Assembly (NCBI GenBank): GCA_038501625.1
Contig: JAZAYU010000005.1
Location: 14,277,496-14,341,495, forward strand
Direction of reading: 5' to 3'
DNA length: 64,000 bases
Source: Corbicula japonica
Taxonomy: Eukaryota; Mollusca; Bivalvia; Venerida; Cyrenidae
Both the position numbers and the translations under genes were made by a program. How positions within the stretch are numbered: position 1 is the stretch's first letter; every line of letters begins with the position of its first letter. Shown here piece after piece: positions 54,862 through 64,000 of this stretch. Below the pieces are notes generated by a model. It worked only from the letters and a program-made list of their open reading frames with translations. It was not told where the DNA came from and did not search any database.

Positions 54862-54952
54862 TATTTTTTGTCCAAAATGTGACCAGTGCAGATCTGGACC
54901 AACACTGGTCACACATGCATTAAAATGCATATTTATGGAGGAATGGGTTAAT

Positions 54953-55521
54953 TTTTTTTTACTTAAAAAGAACTTCCAAGTAAGGTAGTTTCAAACAAAT
55001 AGAAAAACATAATTATAGATAAACATTTAACTGTATCTTTATTATCATCAAAAATTTAAAATACATAATCAAGAAGTACATTATAGCACATTGCCATTTA
55101 GACCCATACTGGTGCTTGCATAAGAGAATTTCATTCAGGCACCTAACAGTTTTGAAGATATGCTAATTTGCACAATAAACGTGCTTGTTTGTTGAGAAAA
55201 TGTGCAGGCCATTTCATAACAGAAAAGTTGGCAAAATTCTTAACCAGAACATATTAACTTGGTGTAATAAACATCCTCAAGATCATCACATCACAAATTT
55301 TACTTGCCTTTTTTTATATCTCTTCTGAGCAAAAAAGCTACAATTGGATTGGTTGTAAGTCTATTTCATGCCTAATACTTGGAATTCAAATTTAACTACT
55401 TGTCAAGTATAACTATATAATATACATCAAGAAACTGACCATCTTGTTTAAATTAATGAAGATCTGTCTTTATATAATAGAGTTTACACATTTTCAGGAT
55501 AAATCACTGTGAAGAAATGGG
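54953..55521. other. No supported gene
   Basis: AT-rich intronic sequence. Confidence 0.5.
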
Positions 55522-55525
55522 TTAA

Positions 55526-55822
55526 CCCATTCCTATACAGATACACCTTTATTGCCAGGGCGAACAGTTTAGATCCAGATCAGCCGGCACATCCGTGCCG
55601 TCTGATCAGGATCTAAACTGTTCGCTTATTGATTCATTAGGTTATTTCTGATCAAAATGCGACCAGTGCAGATCCTGATCAGACGGCACAGATGTGGTCA
55701 AAAATAACCTAATAAATCAAAAAGCAACCAATGCAGATCCGGATCAGACATAACGGATGTGCCAGCTGATCTGAGTCTACACTGTTTGCACACGCAATAA
55801 AAGTGCGTCTATGAAGGAAAGG
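55526..55822. mobile_element. TTAA-flanked MITE with an extra hairpin unit
   Basis: TTAA 55522-55525, CCCATTCCTATACAG; GGAAAGGG, then TTAA 55823-55826. About 60 bp longer than the 234-bp form, because the second hairpin is partly duplicated (GACCAGTGCAGATCC and CAACCAATGCAGATCC). Confidence 0.88.
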
Positions 55823-56109
55823 GTTAAGGTGGGCTGTCCAGGTAAAAAGGACATTCAGACTCGATCCTGTTAAGTAAGCTGTGAACAAGTTTACTTTTAA
55901 CCCTTTACTCCATGGGATATGGCTGTTATCCAATGGGCCATTAGGTTAATTCATATCTCAGTAATTACAGCAAAAGACTGAATTAAATGTTGATTCTCTA
56001 TTTAAGCAGAACAAATACCCATCTTAACACACAAATGGCAGTAGGCATTGGATCCTGCTACAATTTTGACATCCCCTACCCATTCACATATATCATGCAA
56101 GTAAACATC

Positions 56110-56250
56110 AGGAAATTCATAAAGTTAAGATCAGAGACCAGTCTCAAATCTCAAGCACCTGTAGCTGAAATGGCAACCAGTTGCCATTTCAGCTAATCAG
56201 ATGCTTGAGATTTGAGACTGGTCTTCTGCTTTAGTTTTTGATCTTGGGAA
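56110..56250. mobile_element. CCCAAGATCAT-type palindrome, degenerate
   Basis: TTCATAAAGTTAAGATCAGAG left, TTAGTTTTTGATCTTGGGA right, arms mostly intact. Confidence 0.85.
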
Positions 56251-56584
56251 CAAGTGCACTTCTGATGCAGTTTAAGTTTTGGGATTTGAGCACTCCATAC
56301 GCACTCATCTGAACAGAGTGCATCCTTTCCTTGATTAAAGTGGAATAGTAATCTCTTAACAAAAGGAAATTTTAAATGGGAAAATAAGATAAATTATGTG
56401 AATGCTAGGTTAAATGTTTCACAAAACAGTCTGTTTTACCCTTAAGCCCTCTAGCACATATAATACTTCTGGTTGCTTTTCTCATATTATCCCTTACTTG
56501 TTATTTAACCCTCTTCATACATATGCGTAAGTTCTGGTATGATACCAAGACAGTTCACTGACCATCAATGCACAAATTAATGTC

Positions 56585-56985
56585 CATGGGCAGATCCAGA
56601 GCAGGTTCAGTGGGGTTGCTCAAACCCACTTTCTAAGCGTCAATATTTGATTTCCACGGGTTGGTCAAAAAGATGCAAATTATCATATAACTACCTTAAC
56701 CATTTCATCCATTTACACACCTATATTGCGTGGGCGAACAGTGCAGATCCATATCAGACGGCACATCCGTGCCGTCTGAACAGGATTTGCACTGTTCGCT
56801 TCATGATGCGTTAGGTTATTTCTGACCAAAATGCAACCAGTGCAGATCCTGATCAGACTTCACAGATGTGCCAGCTGATTTGGATCTATACTGGTCGCAC
56901 ATGCATAAAAGTGTGTATATATAGAGGAAAGGGTTAAGACTGTACCAAATGAACTCCCTCTCTGGAAATCTTGCATTCAACCCGT
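56585..56985. repeat. Interspersed repeat split by a TTAA-type MITE
   Basis: GGGCAGATCCAGAGCAGG through TCATATAACTACC, then resumes GACTGTACCAAATGAAC and ATCTTGCATTCAACCC. Order matches 20560-20700. Confidence 0.8.
56700..56933. mobile_element. TTAA-flanked double-hairpin MITE nested in another repeat
   Basis: TTAA 56696-56699 and 56934-56937. 234 bp from CCATTTCATCC to GAGGAAAGGG. Confidence 0.94.
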
Positions 56986-57432
56986 GATGTCCAATATAAA
57001 AACCATAAAAATAAACCTAAAGTAAGCTTCCAATAACAAGACAGTCATACCACAGACAACTACTTTTTTTTTCAGCACAACAAATTTGATATCGCCATGT
57101 TCTCTTGATGAGTATTTATCACAAGAAAAAATATTTTATTTACTTTCATCTGCCTGAAGATCTATTTCAAGTTATCTAAAAATACTTCCATGTGACTTTC
57201 TACTTATTTATAATCTGTTAGAAGTCAGGTTTTCCTCATCCATGTGATTTCTGAAAAGTTGCTAACATTCTCTGACAGCATGACATTTTGTCTTACAACA
57301 GTGTTACAGAGGTATTAAAGACCAACTCCTTGTTTATTACAAGATCTTGAGTATTCTGATATAAAAATGGAAAATACTTTTTGTAATTATTATTTTTTAT
57401 AACAGGATTTATCAATTTTCAGTTCAAGTCCT

Positions 57433-57511
57433 TGGCCCAAGATCGTAAAACAAAATTTGTTGACCAGTCTCAAATCTCAAGCATCTGATTGGCTGAAATG
57501 GCGACTGGTCT
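57433..57511. mobile_element. CCCAAGATCAT-type palindrome, left arm only
   Basis: GGCCCAAGATCGTAAAACA to GGCGACTGGTC. It abuts the minisatellite that begins at 57527. Confidence 0.85.
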
Positions 57512-57526
57512 ATAATATTAATTTGA

Positions 57527-57850
57527 TAGAACTGACAACATTGTTGTTTTCTACAATATTTACAGAACTGACAACACTGTCCAATGATCTACAATATTCA
57601 CAGAACTGACAACATTGTCAATTTTTATACAATATTCACAGAATTGACAACATTGTCATTTTTAATACCCACAGAAATGACAACATTGCCCAATTTCTAC
57701 AATATTCATGGAGCTGACAACTTTGTCATTTTTCTCCAATTCCTACAGAACTGACAACATTGTCCAATTTTCTACATTATTTACAGAACAGACATCCTTG
57801 TCAATTTTTCTGCAAAACCCACAGAATTGACTACATTGCTGAGCTTCATG
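57527..57850 (-). repeat. ~37-bp minisatellite made of an HSF exon end plus donor
   Basis: The plus-strand core ACAGAACTGACAACATTGTC recurs near 57529, 57565, 57602, 57640, 57673, 57711, 57747, 57785 and 57823 (33-38 bp steps). On the minus strand the core ATGTTGTCAGTTCTGTAA equals the last 12 nt of the 61220 exon plus its donor. Units are degenerate and mostly not of coding length. Confidence 0.85.
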
Positions 57851-57992
57851 TTGTTCTAACATAACTCACATAGTAAATTGTGAAAGAACTGACAAAATAC
57901 ATGTACAGAAGGGAACTGACAACTTTACTTGTGGATTAACAACATTCACTTGCATAATTCTGTGCATAACTTATACTTTAAAACATTTACAC

Positions 57993-58025
57993 CTATGAAC
58001 TGACAACTTTGGCTAGGTTGGACTG
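57993..58025 (-). pseudogene. Copy of HSF exon end with in-frame stop
   Basis: After TATTACAG the minus strand reads CAGTCCAACCTAGCC then AAAGTTGTCAGTTCATAG, followed by GTGTAA. It is clearly related to the end of the 61220 exon (QSN...VVSS), but in phase 0 it ends in TAG. The donor is weak. It may be a decayed copy or a premature-stop cassette. Confidence 0.6.
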
Positions 58026-58280
58026 CTGTAATACTTACAAACCTGATAGCATATATAAACAACCAAACAGATGTACCAAGTAATAATTTTCATTAAAATT
58101 TGGAGAATTTCAGGGTTTTTTAAAAACATAGAAATTAATGAGTCAAAAATTTAGGACAAATCAGCTGCAAATCTTTGAATTTTTCGATGTTTACTAATGG
58201 GAGTCTCCCTCAAAATGAAAAAGACTTCGCAGGTCTGCAAACAGAACAGAACAGAACGGTATCGTGACCATTATACTTAC

Positions 58281-58310
58281 AGAAGTTACAAAATATTCCG
58301 GCTGCTGTTC
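58281..58310 (-). CDS. HSF1: HSF candidate microexon, 30 nt
   Basis: Acceptor TATTGGTTACAG and donor GTAAGT enclose exactly ten codons (EQQPEYFVTS) in phase 0, fitting between the exons at 61220-61402 and 52495-52752. It is homologous to the end of the upstream exon (QQSNYVVSS plus GTAAGTAA): most of the aligned 35 nt match, including the donor. Inclusion or skipping keeps the frame, so it is probably an alternative insert in the HSF linker. HSF1 isoforms with inserts after the trimerisation region have been described in oysters, which fits. Confidence 0.6.
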
Positions 58311-58390
58311 CTGTAACCAATATGCACTATTATCATCCTAAACTTTTACTGTTCATGTATTTATATATGTACACAGAATTTCAATTTCCA

Positions 58391-58504
58391 GGGTCTCAAG
58401 TTAATAAAACTGAGATTGCGCACCAGTCTCTGATCTGAAGCATCTGATTAGCCAATCTGATGCTTGAGTTTGAGACTGGTCTCAAATCTCAAGTTTCATG
58501 ACGT
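58391..58504. mobile_element. Palindromic MITE, degenerate
   Basis: TCTCAAGTTAATAAAACTG left, TCAAATCTCAAGTTTCATG right. The centre is deleted. Confidence 0.7.
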
Positions 58505-58568
58505 ATCTTCAATGTTAAAGATTGTGCTCAATTTCAACCCTGGAGCCAGCTGTTTGCTCTTGTTCAGT

Positions 58569-58686
58569 GCCCAAGGTTATAAAACTGAGCATGGAAACCA
58601 GTCTCAAATCTCAAGCAGCCATTTCAGCCATTCAGATGCTTGAGATTTGAGACTGGTTTCCAATCTCAGCTTTATAACCTTCAGCC
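58569..58686. mobile_element. 146-bp-type palindrome with central deletion, CAG target duplication
   Basis: TGCCCAAGGTTATAAAACTG to TTATAACCTTCAGCC. CAG at 58566-58568 and 58687-58689. 28 nt of the inner arm are missing. Confidence 0.92.
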
Positions 58687-58786
58687 CAGTCTAAAGATCA
58701 AACTCAGCAACATGTAGTCAATTCAGTTGCGCTACACAGCTAAGCAAGCTTAAACATACTGGATATGCATAAATCACAAGCTTTGT

Positions 58787-58928
58787 GCACAATATCATAA
58801 AACTGGAATTGGAGACCAGTCTCAAAACTCTAGCATTTGATTGGTAAATTTGGAGACTGAGTTCAAATTCAGCCAATCTGCTGCTTTAGATTCTAGACTG
58901 GTCTCTTGTCTTAAAATCATCTTGGGCA
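58787..58928. mobile_element. CCCAAGATCAT-type palindrome, highly diverged
   Basis: CAATATCATAAAACTGGAATTG left, TTAAAATCATCTTGGGC right. Confidence 0.7.
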
Positions 58929-59043
58929 CACAATTCTTTCCAGGCTGAGCACACAAATACTGCTATTTTCTGCATCAAACTTTCAGGGAGGGTGTACTTT
59001 TAATGGTTTCTGATGGTTTTCCTCAGTTGTAATATATGACAAA

Positions 59044-59325
59044 ACTAGAATGTGTCCTCGGACACTGATGACCCCACTGCTGCAACAAAATTTGTAATAA
59101 CAAAGGGCCATAACTCTGGAAAAATGGTCGCTGGAAAAAAATCCTTTCTTTACGATCATCTACACATCCTGCTTGATCATCGGTGCAAGTGTGAAAAAAA
59201 TCTGCCTTATAGTTTAGGAGGAGTTGATGCCACAAGATTTGGGGACATACATAAAGACATACGTACGGACATATGGATGGACGAGTGCAACTCTATATGC
59301 CTCCCACTTTGTGGGGTCATAACAA
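59044..59325. mobile_element. Single-unit ACTAGAATGTGT-type element
   Basis: Starts ACTAGAATGTGTCCTCGGAC (hairpin GTCCTCGGAC), carries AAAGGGCCATAACTCTGG, a GGACAT-type tract (59236-59275) and ends CCTCCCACTTTGTGGGGTCA. Array-element layout with one core unit. Confidence 0.8.
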
Positions 59326-59544
59326 AAATGAGAAACAAATTAACATTAAAGTTAGAGATAATTCAAGTGAAAACACAGACATATTTTTGTTCTACTAAAT
59401 TTATGTGTCTTTAGGAAAGCCTTGACATTTTGAAACAAGGAGAAAAATAACTAAATGATGCCCTGCAAATCTGTGTAGTAGCTTTCTCACCTTTCACAAC
59501 AGTCAAATACTTGGAAAACATGGATAATTTAAGTAAACAACTAA

Positions 59545-59650
59545 GCCCAAGATCATAAAACAAAATCAGGAGACCAGTCTTAAATCTCAAGCATCTGATT
59601 GGCTGAAATGGCTTGAGATTTGAGACTGGTCTCCAATCTCAGTTTTATTA
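59545..59650. mobile_element. CCCAAGATCAT-type palindrome, centre deleted
   Basis: AGCCCAAGATCATAAAACAA to GGCTTGAGATTTGAGACTGG and TCTCAGTTTTATTA. Confidence 0.85.
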
Positions 59651-59859
59651 TTTATCTTAAATGTTTAAGATTAATGGCTCTGAAGTACTTCTTAGAATTA
59701 ATATGACCTGTTAGAAAAGTTTACATATAAGAATTATCAGTTAGAAGGTTTAAAACAAATATAGCAAAATAACTTCAATCATACTTTAAATTATTACTTT
59801 GATTTCAGAATGCCAAATCTATTTACATGAAGATCATGTCAACATAATTGAATTATTAA

Positions 59860-60082
59860 ACCTTTCCTCCATAGACACACTTTTATTGCCTGGGCAACCA
59901 GTTTAAATCCAGATCAGCCAACACATACATGCCTTCTGATCAGGATCTAAAATGTTCGCATTTTGATTCATTATTTCTGACCAAAATGCGACCAGTGCAG
60001 ATCCTGATCAGACGGCACGGATGTTCTGGCTGATTTGGATCTACACTGGTCGCACAAGTGTAAAAATGCATATATATGAAGG
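59860..60082. mobile_element. TTAA-flanked double-hairpin MITE
   Basis: TTAA 59856-59859, ACCTTTCCTCC left; GAAGGG, then TTAA 60083-60086 right. Confidence 0.85.
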
Positions 60083-60261
60083 GTTAACATTTATAACCAA
60101 TATGCCTCAATATCTTGTCCTTGTCTGGGGCTCTATTTCAAACTGGATGTTACAATGATGAATAAACCATAGACGGTTTGAAAGAAGAAGAAAATGAATA
60201 AAAAACAAAAGTAAAACACTCAAGTTTTTCACTGCAGGGGAAGCTTTGTAAAAGGGGATAG

Positions 60262-60408
60262 GGCCAAAGATCATCAAACTGAAATTGGAGACCAGTCTAA
60301 AATGTCAAGCATCTGACTGGCTAAAATGGCAACTGGTCGCCATTTCAGCCAATCAGATGCTTGACATTTTAGACTAGTCTCAAATCTCAGTTTTGTAATC
60401 TTGGGCCC
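60262..60408. mobile_element. CCCAAGATCAT-type palindrome
   Basis: GGGCCAAAGATCATCAAACTG to TTTTGTAATCTTGGGCCC, both arms present. Confidence 0.88.
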
Positions 60409-60749
60409 TGCTCTAAGGCACAGCCACACAAAGCTTCAGTGGCTACAATCTTACATAGAGCAAACACATTTATTCAAGCACTCACTCACCAATAAATTCA
60501 AAACCCAACCATATGGTTGAACATTTTCTTTTGCATTACGTAACTTTGCATATTTAACAGTGTGGCTAATTTGTGAATTCAAGTCAGAGTGAAACTGAAC
60601 TACTAATTAGTGTATCTTATAAAGAATAATACAACAGCAGAAAACTATGCCCATGTGAAAATGTAATTTACAAATTTAGCTTGAAAATCCTTCACCTTAA
60701 AAATATGACTCCGCAGTATGCAAATCTGCAGAGTCCTCTTTGTGTTCTT
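60409..60749. other. No supported gene
   Basis: HSF intron sequence without recognised features. Confidence 0.5.
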
Positions 60750-61195
60750 CTTTACTCTATGAATATTGCTTTTATATATGTGCGAACAGTTTTGATCCAG
60801 ATCAGCCAGTACATTCATGCCATCTGATCAGAATCTATGCTGTATGCTTTTAGATTTAGTTTTTTTCTGCCAGCACACAGTGTAGATCCAGATCAGACAG
60901 CACAGATAGACAGCCTACGAGATAAAAGCTGTATTTATGGAGCAGAGTTCACTCTTACTCCATACATACACCTTTATTGCACAGGCGAACAGAGTAGATC
61001 CAGATCAGCCAGCACATCATTGCCCTCTGATCAGGATCAACACTATTCACTTTTTTATTTATTACGTTATTTCTGACCTAAAGACTAACAGTGCAGATCC
61101 TGATCAGGTGGCACGGATTTGCCTGCTGATCTGGATTTAATCTGATCGCTCATGCAATAAAAAGGTGTATCCATGGAGCACAGAGTTACCCAACT
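60750..61195. mobile_element. Two adjacent TTAA-type hairpin elements, diverged
   Basis: 60750-60950 and 60951-61195 each show ATCCAGATCAGCCAG(T/C)ACAT and end in GGAGCA(C/G)AGAGTT. The second ends 25 bp from the HSF exon donor. Confidence 0.75.
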
Positions 61196-61219
61196 TGCCC
61201 CTGGTCGGACATTACTTAC

Positions 61220-61402
61220 AGAACTGACAACATAGTTGGATTGCTGAATCTCCTCTATGGACAACTGTTTGTTGAACCTGGGTCTCTTGGATGCAAGCAC
61301 CTGACTGGAATCGTTGATCATCAGCGGCAACTTACGCTTGGAGAGTGTACTACCAGGCATGTTGGGGTTACCTCCCACTAGGTGGACCATAAACTGGATC
61401 AA
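61220..61402 (-). CDS. HSF1: HSF exon: end of HR-A/B and linker
   Basis: Acceptor TTTATGTTTCAG, donor GTAAGT, 183 nt, 61 codons, phase 0 at both ends. LIQFMVHLVGGNPNMPG is the last heptad part of the HR-A/B trimerisation coiled coil (LIQFLISLVQ in vertebrate HSF1). KRKLPLMINDSS is the conserved basic nuclear-localisation block plus LML(N)DS. KRPRFNKQLSIEEI matches the (R/K)QFSLE block. HSF binds heat shock elements as a trimer after stress. The DNA-binding domain and the start of HR-A/B should lie beyond 64 kb. Confidence 0.95.
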
Positions 61403-61458
61403 CTGAAACATAAAGCAGGTTCCAACCTGACTTTGCAAATTTCTCATTTGTTAGGCAA

Positions 61459-61515
61459 GGGCCCAAGATCATAAAACTGAGATTGGAAACCAGTCTTAAA
61501 TCTCAAGCATCTGGA
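61459..61515. mobile_element. CCCAAGATCAT-type palindrome, left arm only
   Basis: GGGCCCAAGATCATAAAACTG to AAGCATCTGGA, the same truncation point as the copy at the assembly gap. Confidence 0.88.
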
Positions 61516-61632
61516 CAAGTTTATTATTATAAATATTAACATCAAATATTGGGCAAAGCCAATCCAGTTGCTTTTTATTTTTTCCAATTAATACCTGAAT
61601 TATTGCACCCCTCCTAACCTCTAACCCCTTTG

Positions 61633-61650
61633 CCCCCCCCCCCCCCCCCC
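61633..61650. repeat. Poly(C) tract
   Basis: 18 C in a row followed by an A-rich run. Length may be unreliable. Confidence 0.9.
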
Positions 61651-61655
61651 ACCAA

Positions 61656-62500
61656 AAAAAATTCCCTTTCTGAGCTTTCAGTTGCGTGATCAAAATAAAG
61701 CTTAATTGTACCTAATGCTAATTTTAAGTTCTTTCTGAGAAGTTGATGATAGTGTATCGTTAGACATGTAAGAAAATGGGTAGGTGATTTGGCAGGTAGG
61801 TAGATATGAAAAACTACAACCGGGTGTGGAACGTGTATTTTATTTAAGAACTAGTTTGCCTTCCAATGGAAAGTTGTTTTTCCTTTTACGCTAATATCTT
61901 ACAATTACATAATAACTCTAATAAACTGTAGAGAACACTTTAAACTAGCATAATGTATACAGGATACTGAAGCAGATAGCCCTGTTCGGCTACGAGCAAG
62001 CAAAATGTTCTTGTACGTTAGGAATATGTCATTTACAGCATGCAACTTAATACTGTATCCGCTCTGCGACAGCATAAAAACACGGTTTTAATACGAGTCT
62101 CTCCATCACAGCTGTCATAAAAGCATTTAAATATAATAGTTAGGAATCCTATTATCTTCTAGTTTATAATTATTTCTCAGAAGTAGTTTTCTCAAATAAA
62201 CAGGTACGGCAGAAACCAATCGATAATTCACTAAGCAATGACAAGATGTGAAGGGAAAATATTATATGGACTTCATTATAGGACAGACTTGAGTTACTAT
62301 AAGTGATGGAAATCGGCTACCAGTTTTTGAAGAAAATTGTTGCTGGAATCCACAGTAGCATTGTTTGTGCCATAATGCAGCTGTAAAAAGTCTCCCTGTT
62401 CATTCAATAAGTACTGAATATCATTTACCAACATTGTGGGCTGTTCAGCACTGTATTTGTGTTAGTTTAAATATTGAGTAGCACTCAACCCTGGGCTGAG
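61656..62500. other. No supported gene
   Basis: HSF intron sequence, AT-rich. I recognise no family or exon. Confidence 0.5.
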
Positions 62501-62507
62501 AGGCCTG

Positions 62508-62653
62508 GGTTGAAGGTTATAAAGCTGAGATTGGAAACCAGTCTCAAATCTCAAGCATCTGATTGGCTGAAATGGCGACCAGTCGCCATTTCAGCCAATC
62601 AGATGCTTGAGATTTGAGACTGGTTTCCATGCTCAGTTTTATAACCTTGGGCA
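62508..62653. mobile_element. 146-bp palindromic MITE
   Basis: GGTTGAAGGTTATAAAGCTG to TTATAACCTTGGGCA, exactly 146 bp. Flanks CTG and CAG. Confidence 0.95.
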
Positions 62654-62659
62654 CAGGAG

Positions 62660-63175
62660 AGCAATATGCATGCACATTAATGCCTATGAACATGCTCAAT
62701 CCAACCGAGCCTGCAATATTTTATTATTTGTCATGTTCAGTGGCTTTCAAAAGTGCCATTAATTTTCCATTTACAGACAACTATATTTTACAATTTATTC
62801 TGCTAACAACGTCAACATATGAAGCACAAAAACAACAAACCTGGAAAACAAAAATTGCAAGCTAAATGATCTATTTTTTCAAAACTTACCCTAGTTTCAG
62901 TAAATTTCCAAATCACTAGGTTATCATGTCATCAAATCTAACCCTAATTTAACTGAAATAATTAATTGGTTTTAAAACTTGATTCCCTACACAATCATAA
63001 TCAAGTATTGCCAATTTTAATAATAAACCAATTTTGATAGTTAGGAATAGGATCGACAAGGATGGAAAAATACCGAGACTTTTGTAACATCATTTTACTA
63101 CATAATATAGCAATGAATAAAAAACAGTAAATGGTGGATAACTGTATGTTACAGCGAAATATCAATTTCATTACA
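62660..63175. other. No supported gene
   Basis: AT-rich sequence with no family recognised. Confidence 0.5.
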
Positions 63176-63179
63176 TTAA

Positions 63180-63414
63180 CCCTTTCCTCCATAAACACAT
63201 CTTTATTGCGAGGGCAAACAGTTTAGATCCAGATCAGCCGGCACATCCGTGCCATCTGATCAGGTTCTAAACTGTTCGCTTTTTTTATTTGTTAGGTTAT
63301 ATCTGACCAAAATGCGACCAGTGCAGATCCTGATTAGACAGCACGGATGTGCGGGCTGATCTGGATCTACACTGGTCTCACATGTGTAAAAATGTGCATT
63401 TATTGAGGAAAGGG
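63180..63414. mobile_element. TTAA-flanked double-hairpin MITE
   Basis: TTAA 63176-63179, CCCTTTCCTCC; GAGGAAAGGG, then TTAA 63415-63418. Both hairpins well preserved. Confidence 0.94.
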
Positions 63415-63839
63415 TTAATAACACTGACAATGTCTCTATGCTGATGAGTGAAATCATCTGTTTCTAGTGTTCACACATGAAATAAAATTTATATTTCACC
63501 TGAAAAAAATCTTTTTATGTTTTTTTTTGTCAAACAAATAGTGAAAAAATGAGAAAAAGGTGATTAGTTGAAAAACAAGAGCCAGTCGGAAACGACTGCA
63601 CGCTCGACTATTCGAAAAGTCAGAATTATTAAGCACATTGTAACTGGGCTTCATTTAAACTGGGGAGTGATTCAGGAGTTTATGACACCACCAACAAACA
63701 CACATGAACAAAAGTTTCTTAATCCAAGTTAGGAAATCAATAAATTACACTTAATTTATTCTTGTAGATTTTTTTTAGGGTTTACACAACCCAGCCCATA
63801 AACCCCTGATCTCACACCCATCAACCCACTATCTTTGCC

Positions 63840-64000
63840 CACCTATAGTGGTGTGGCGTGGTGAAGTACAGTATAGTATGCTGGTTGCTGTTGTTGGTGG
63901 TGGTGTTGTTGTTGTTGGTGGTGGTGTTGTTGCTGTTGTTGGTGTTGTTGTTGGTGGTGGTGTTGTTGGTGTTGGCATTGTTGGTGTTGTTGTTGTTGGT
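63840..64000. repeat. (GTT/GGT)n-rich microsatellite reaching the window end
   Basis: Interrupted run of GTTGTTGGTGGTGGT-type trinucleotides from about 63885 to the last base. Confidence 0.92.

Overview
The window looks like AT-rich nuclear DNA of an invertebrate animal, most likely a bivalve mollusc. The signs are spliced genes with GT-AG introns, a CR1/L2-type LINE with a PHD finger and a 2A-like motif, pearl/HINE-like elements with tandem-repeat cores, and very dense MITE-type hairpins. The species cannot be fixed from the sequence. Most of the window is introns and repeats. Three protein-coding loci are supported.

Layout. 1-13 kb holds no convincing gene, only repeats: a 145-bp-period array element (3.4-4.7 kb), a long tandem-array element (5.1-7.1 kb), a local duplication (7.15/8.0 kb) and a 25-bp minisatellite (9.15-9.45 kb). 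13.5-24.5 kb holds a plus-strand gene for a type II membrane, nucleotide-diphospho-sugar-transferase-like protein. It has two coding exons (20094-20240 and 23469-24497) that join in phase 0, and probably an upstream 5'UTR exon. A frameshifted antisense LINE (about 14.75-18.25 kb) and a TA-flanked MITE (18802-19560) lie upstream of its coding start. 25.2-27.9 kb is two array elements. 30.2-37.5 kb (minus) carries the last six exons of DIS3 (exosome RNase II/R-type exonuclease). 41.8-61.4 kb (minus) carries the 3' half of a heat shock transcription factor gene (HSF1-like): the end of HR-A/B, the linker, the regulatory region and HR-C, including small in-frame exons.

The 500-N gap (38501-39000) lies between DIS3 and HSF. 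The 5' two thirds of DIS3 and the 3' end of HSF are both missing from the visible sequence, so the gap must be far larger than 500 bp or the scaffold join is wrong.

Repeats follow a few clear rules. (1) A 146-bp near-perfect palindrome flanked by 3-bp CWG-type duplications (PIF/Harbinger-like). (2) A related palindrome starting CCCAAGATCATAAAACT. (3) A double hairpin of about 234 bp flanked by TTAA (piggyBac-like). (4) Array elements with a strict 145-bp or 162-bp period, ending in GGAC/CCGA-type microsatellites and a hairpin. (5) TA-flanked MITEs. Several are nested, so insertion order and target duplications can be read directly. The most notable gene-level observation is a cluster of degenerate copies of the 3' end of one HSF exon inside the next intron. 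One copy is a clean 30-nt in-frame microexon and another would carry an in-frame stop.
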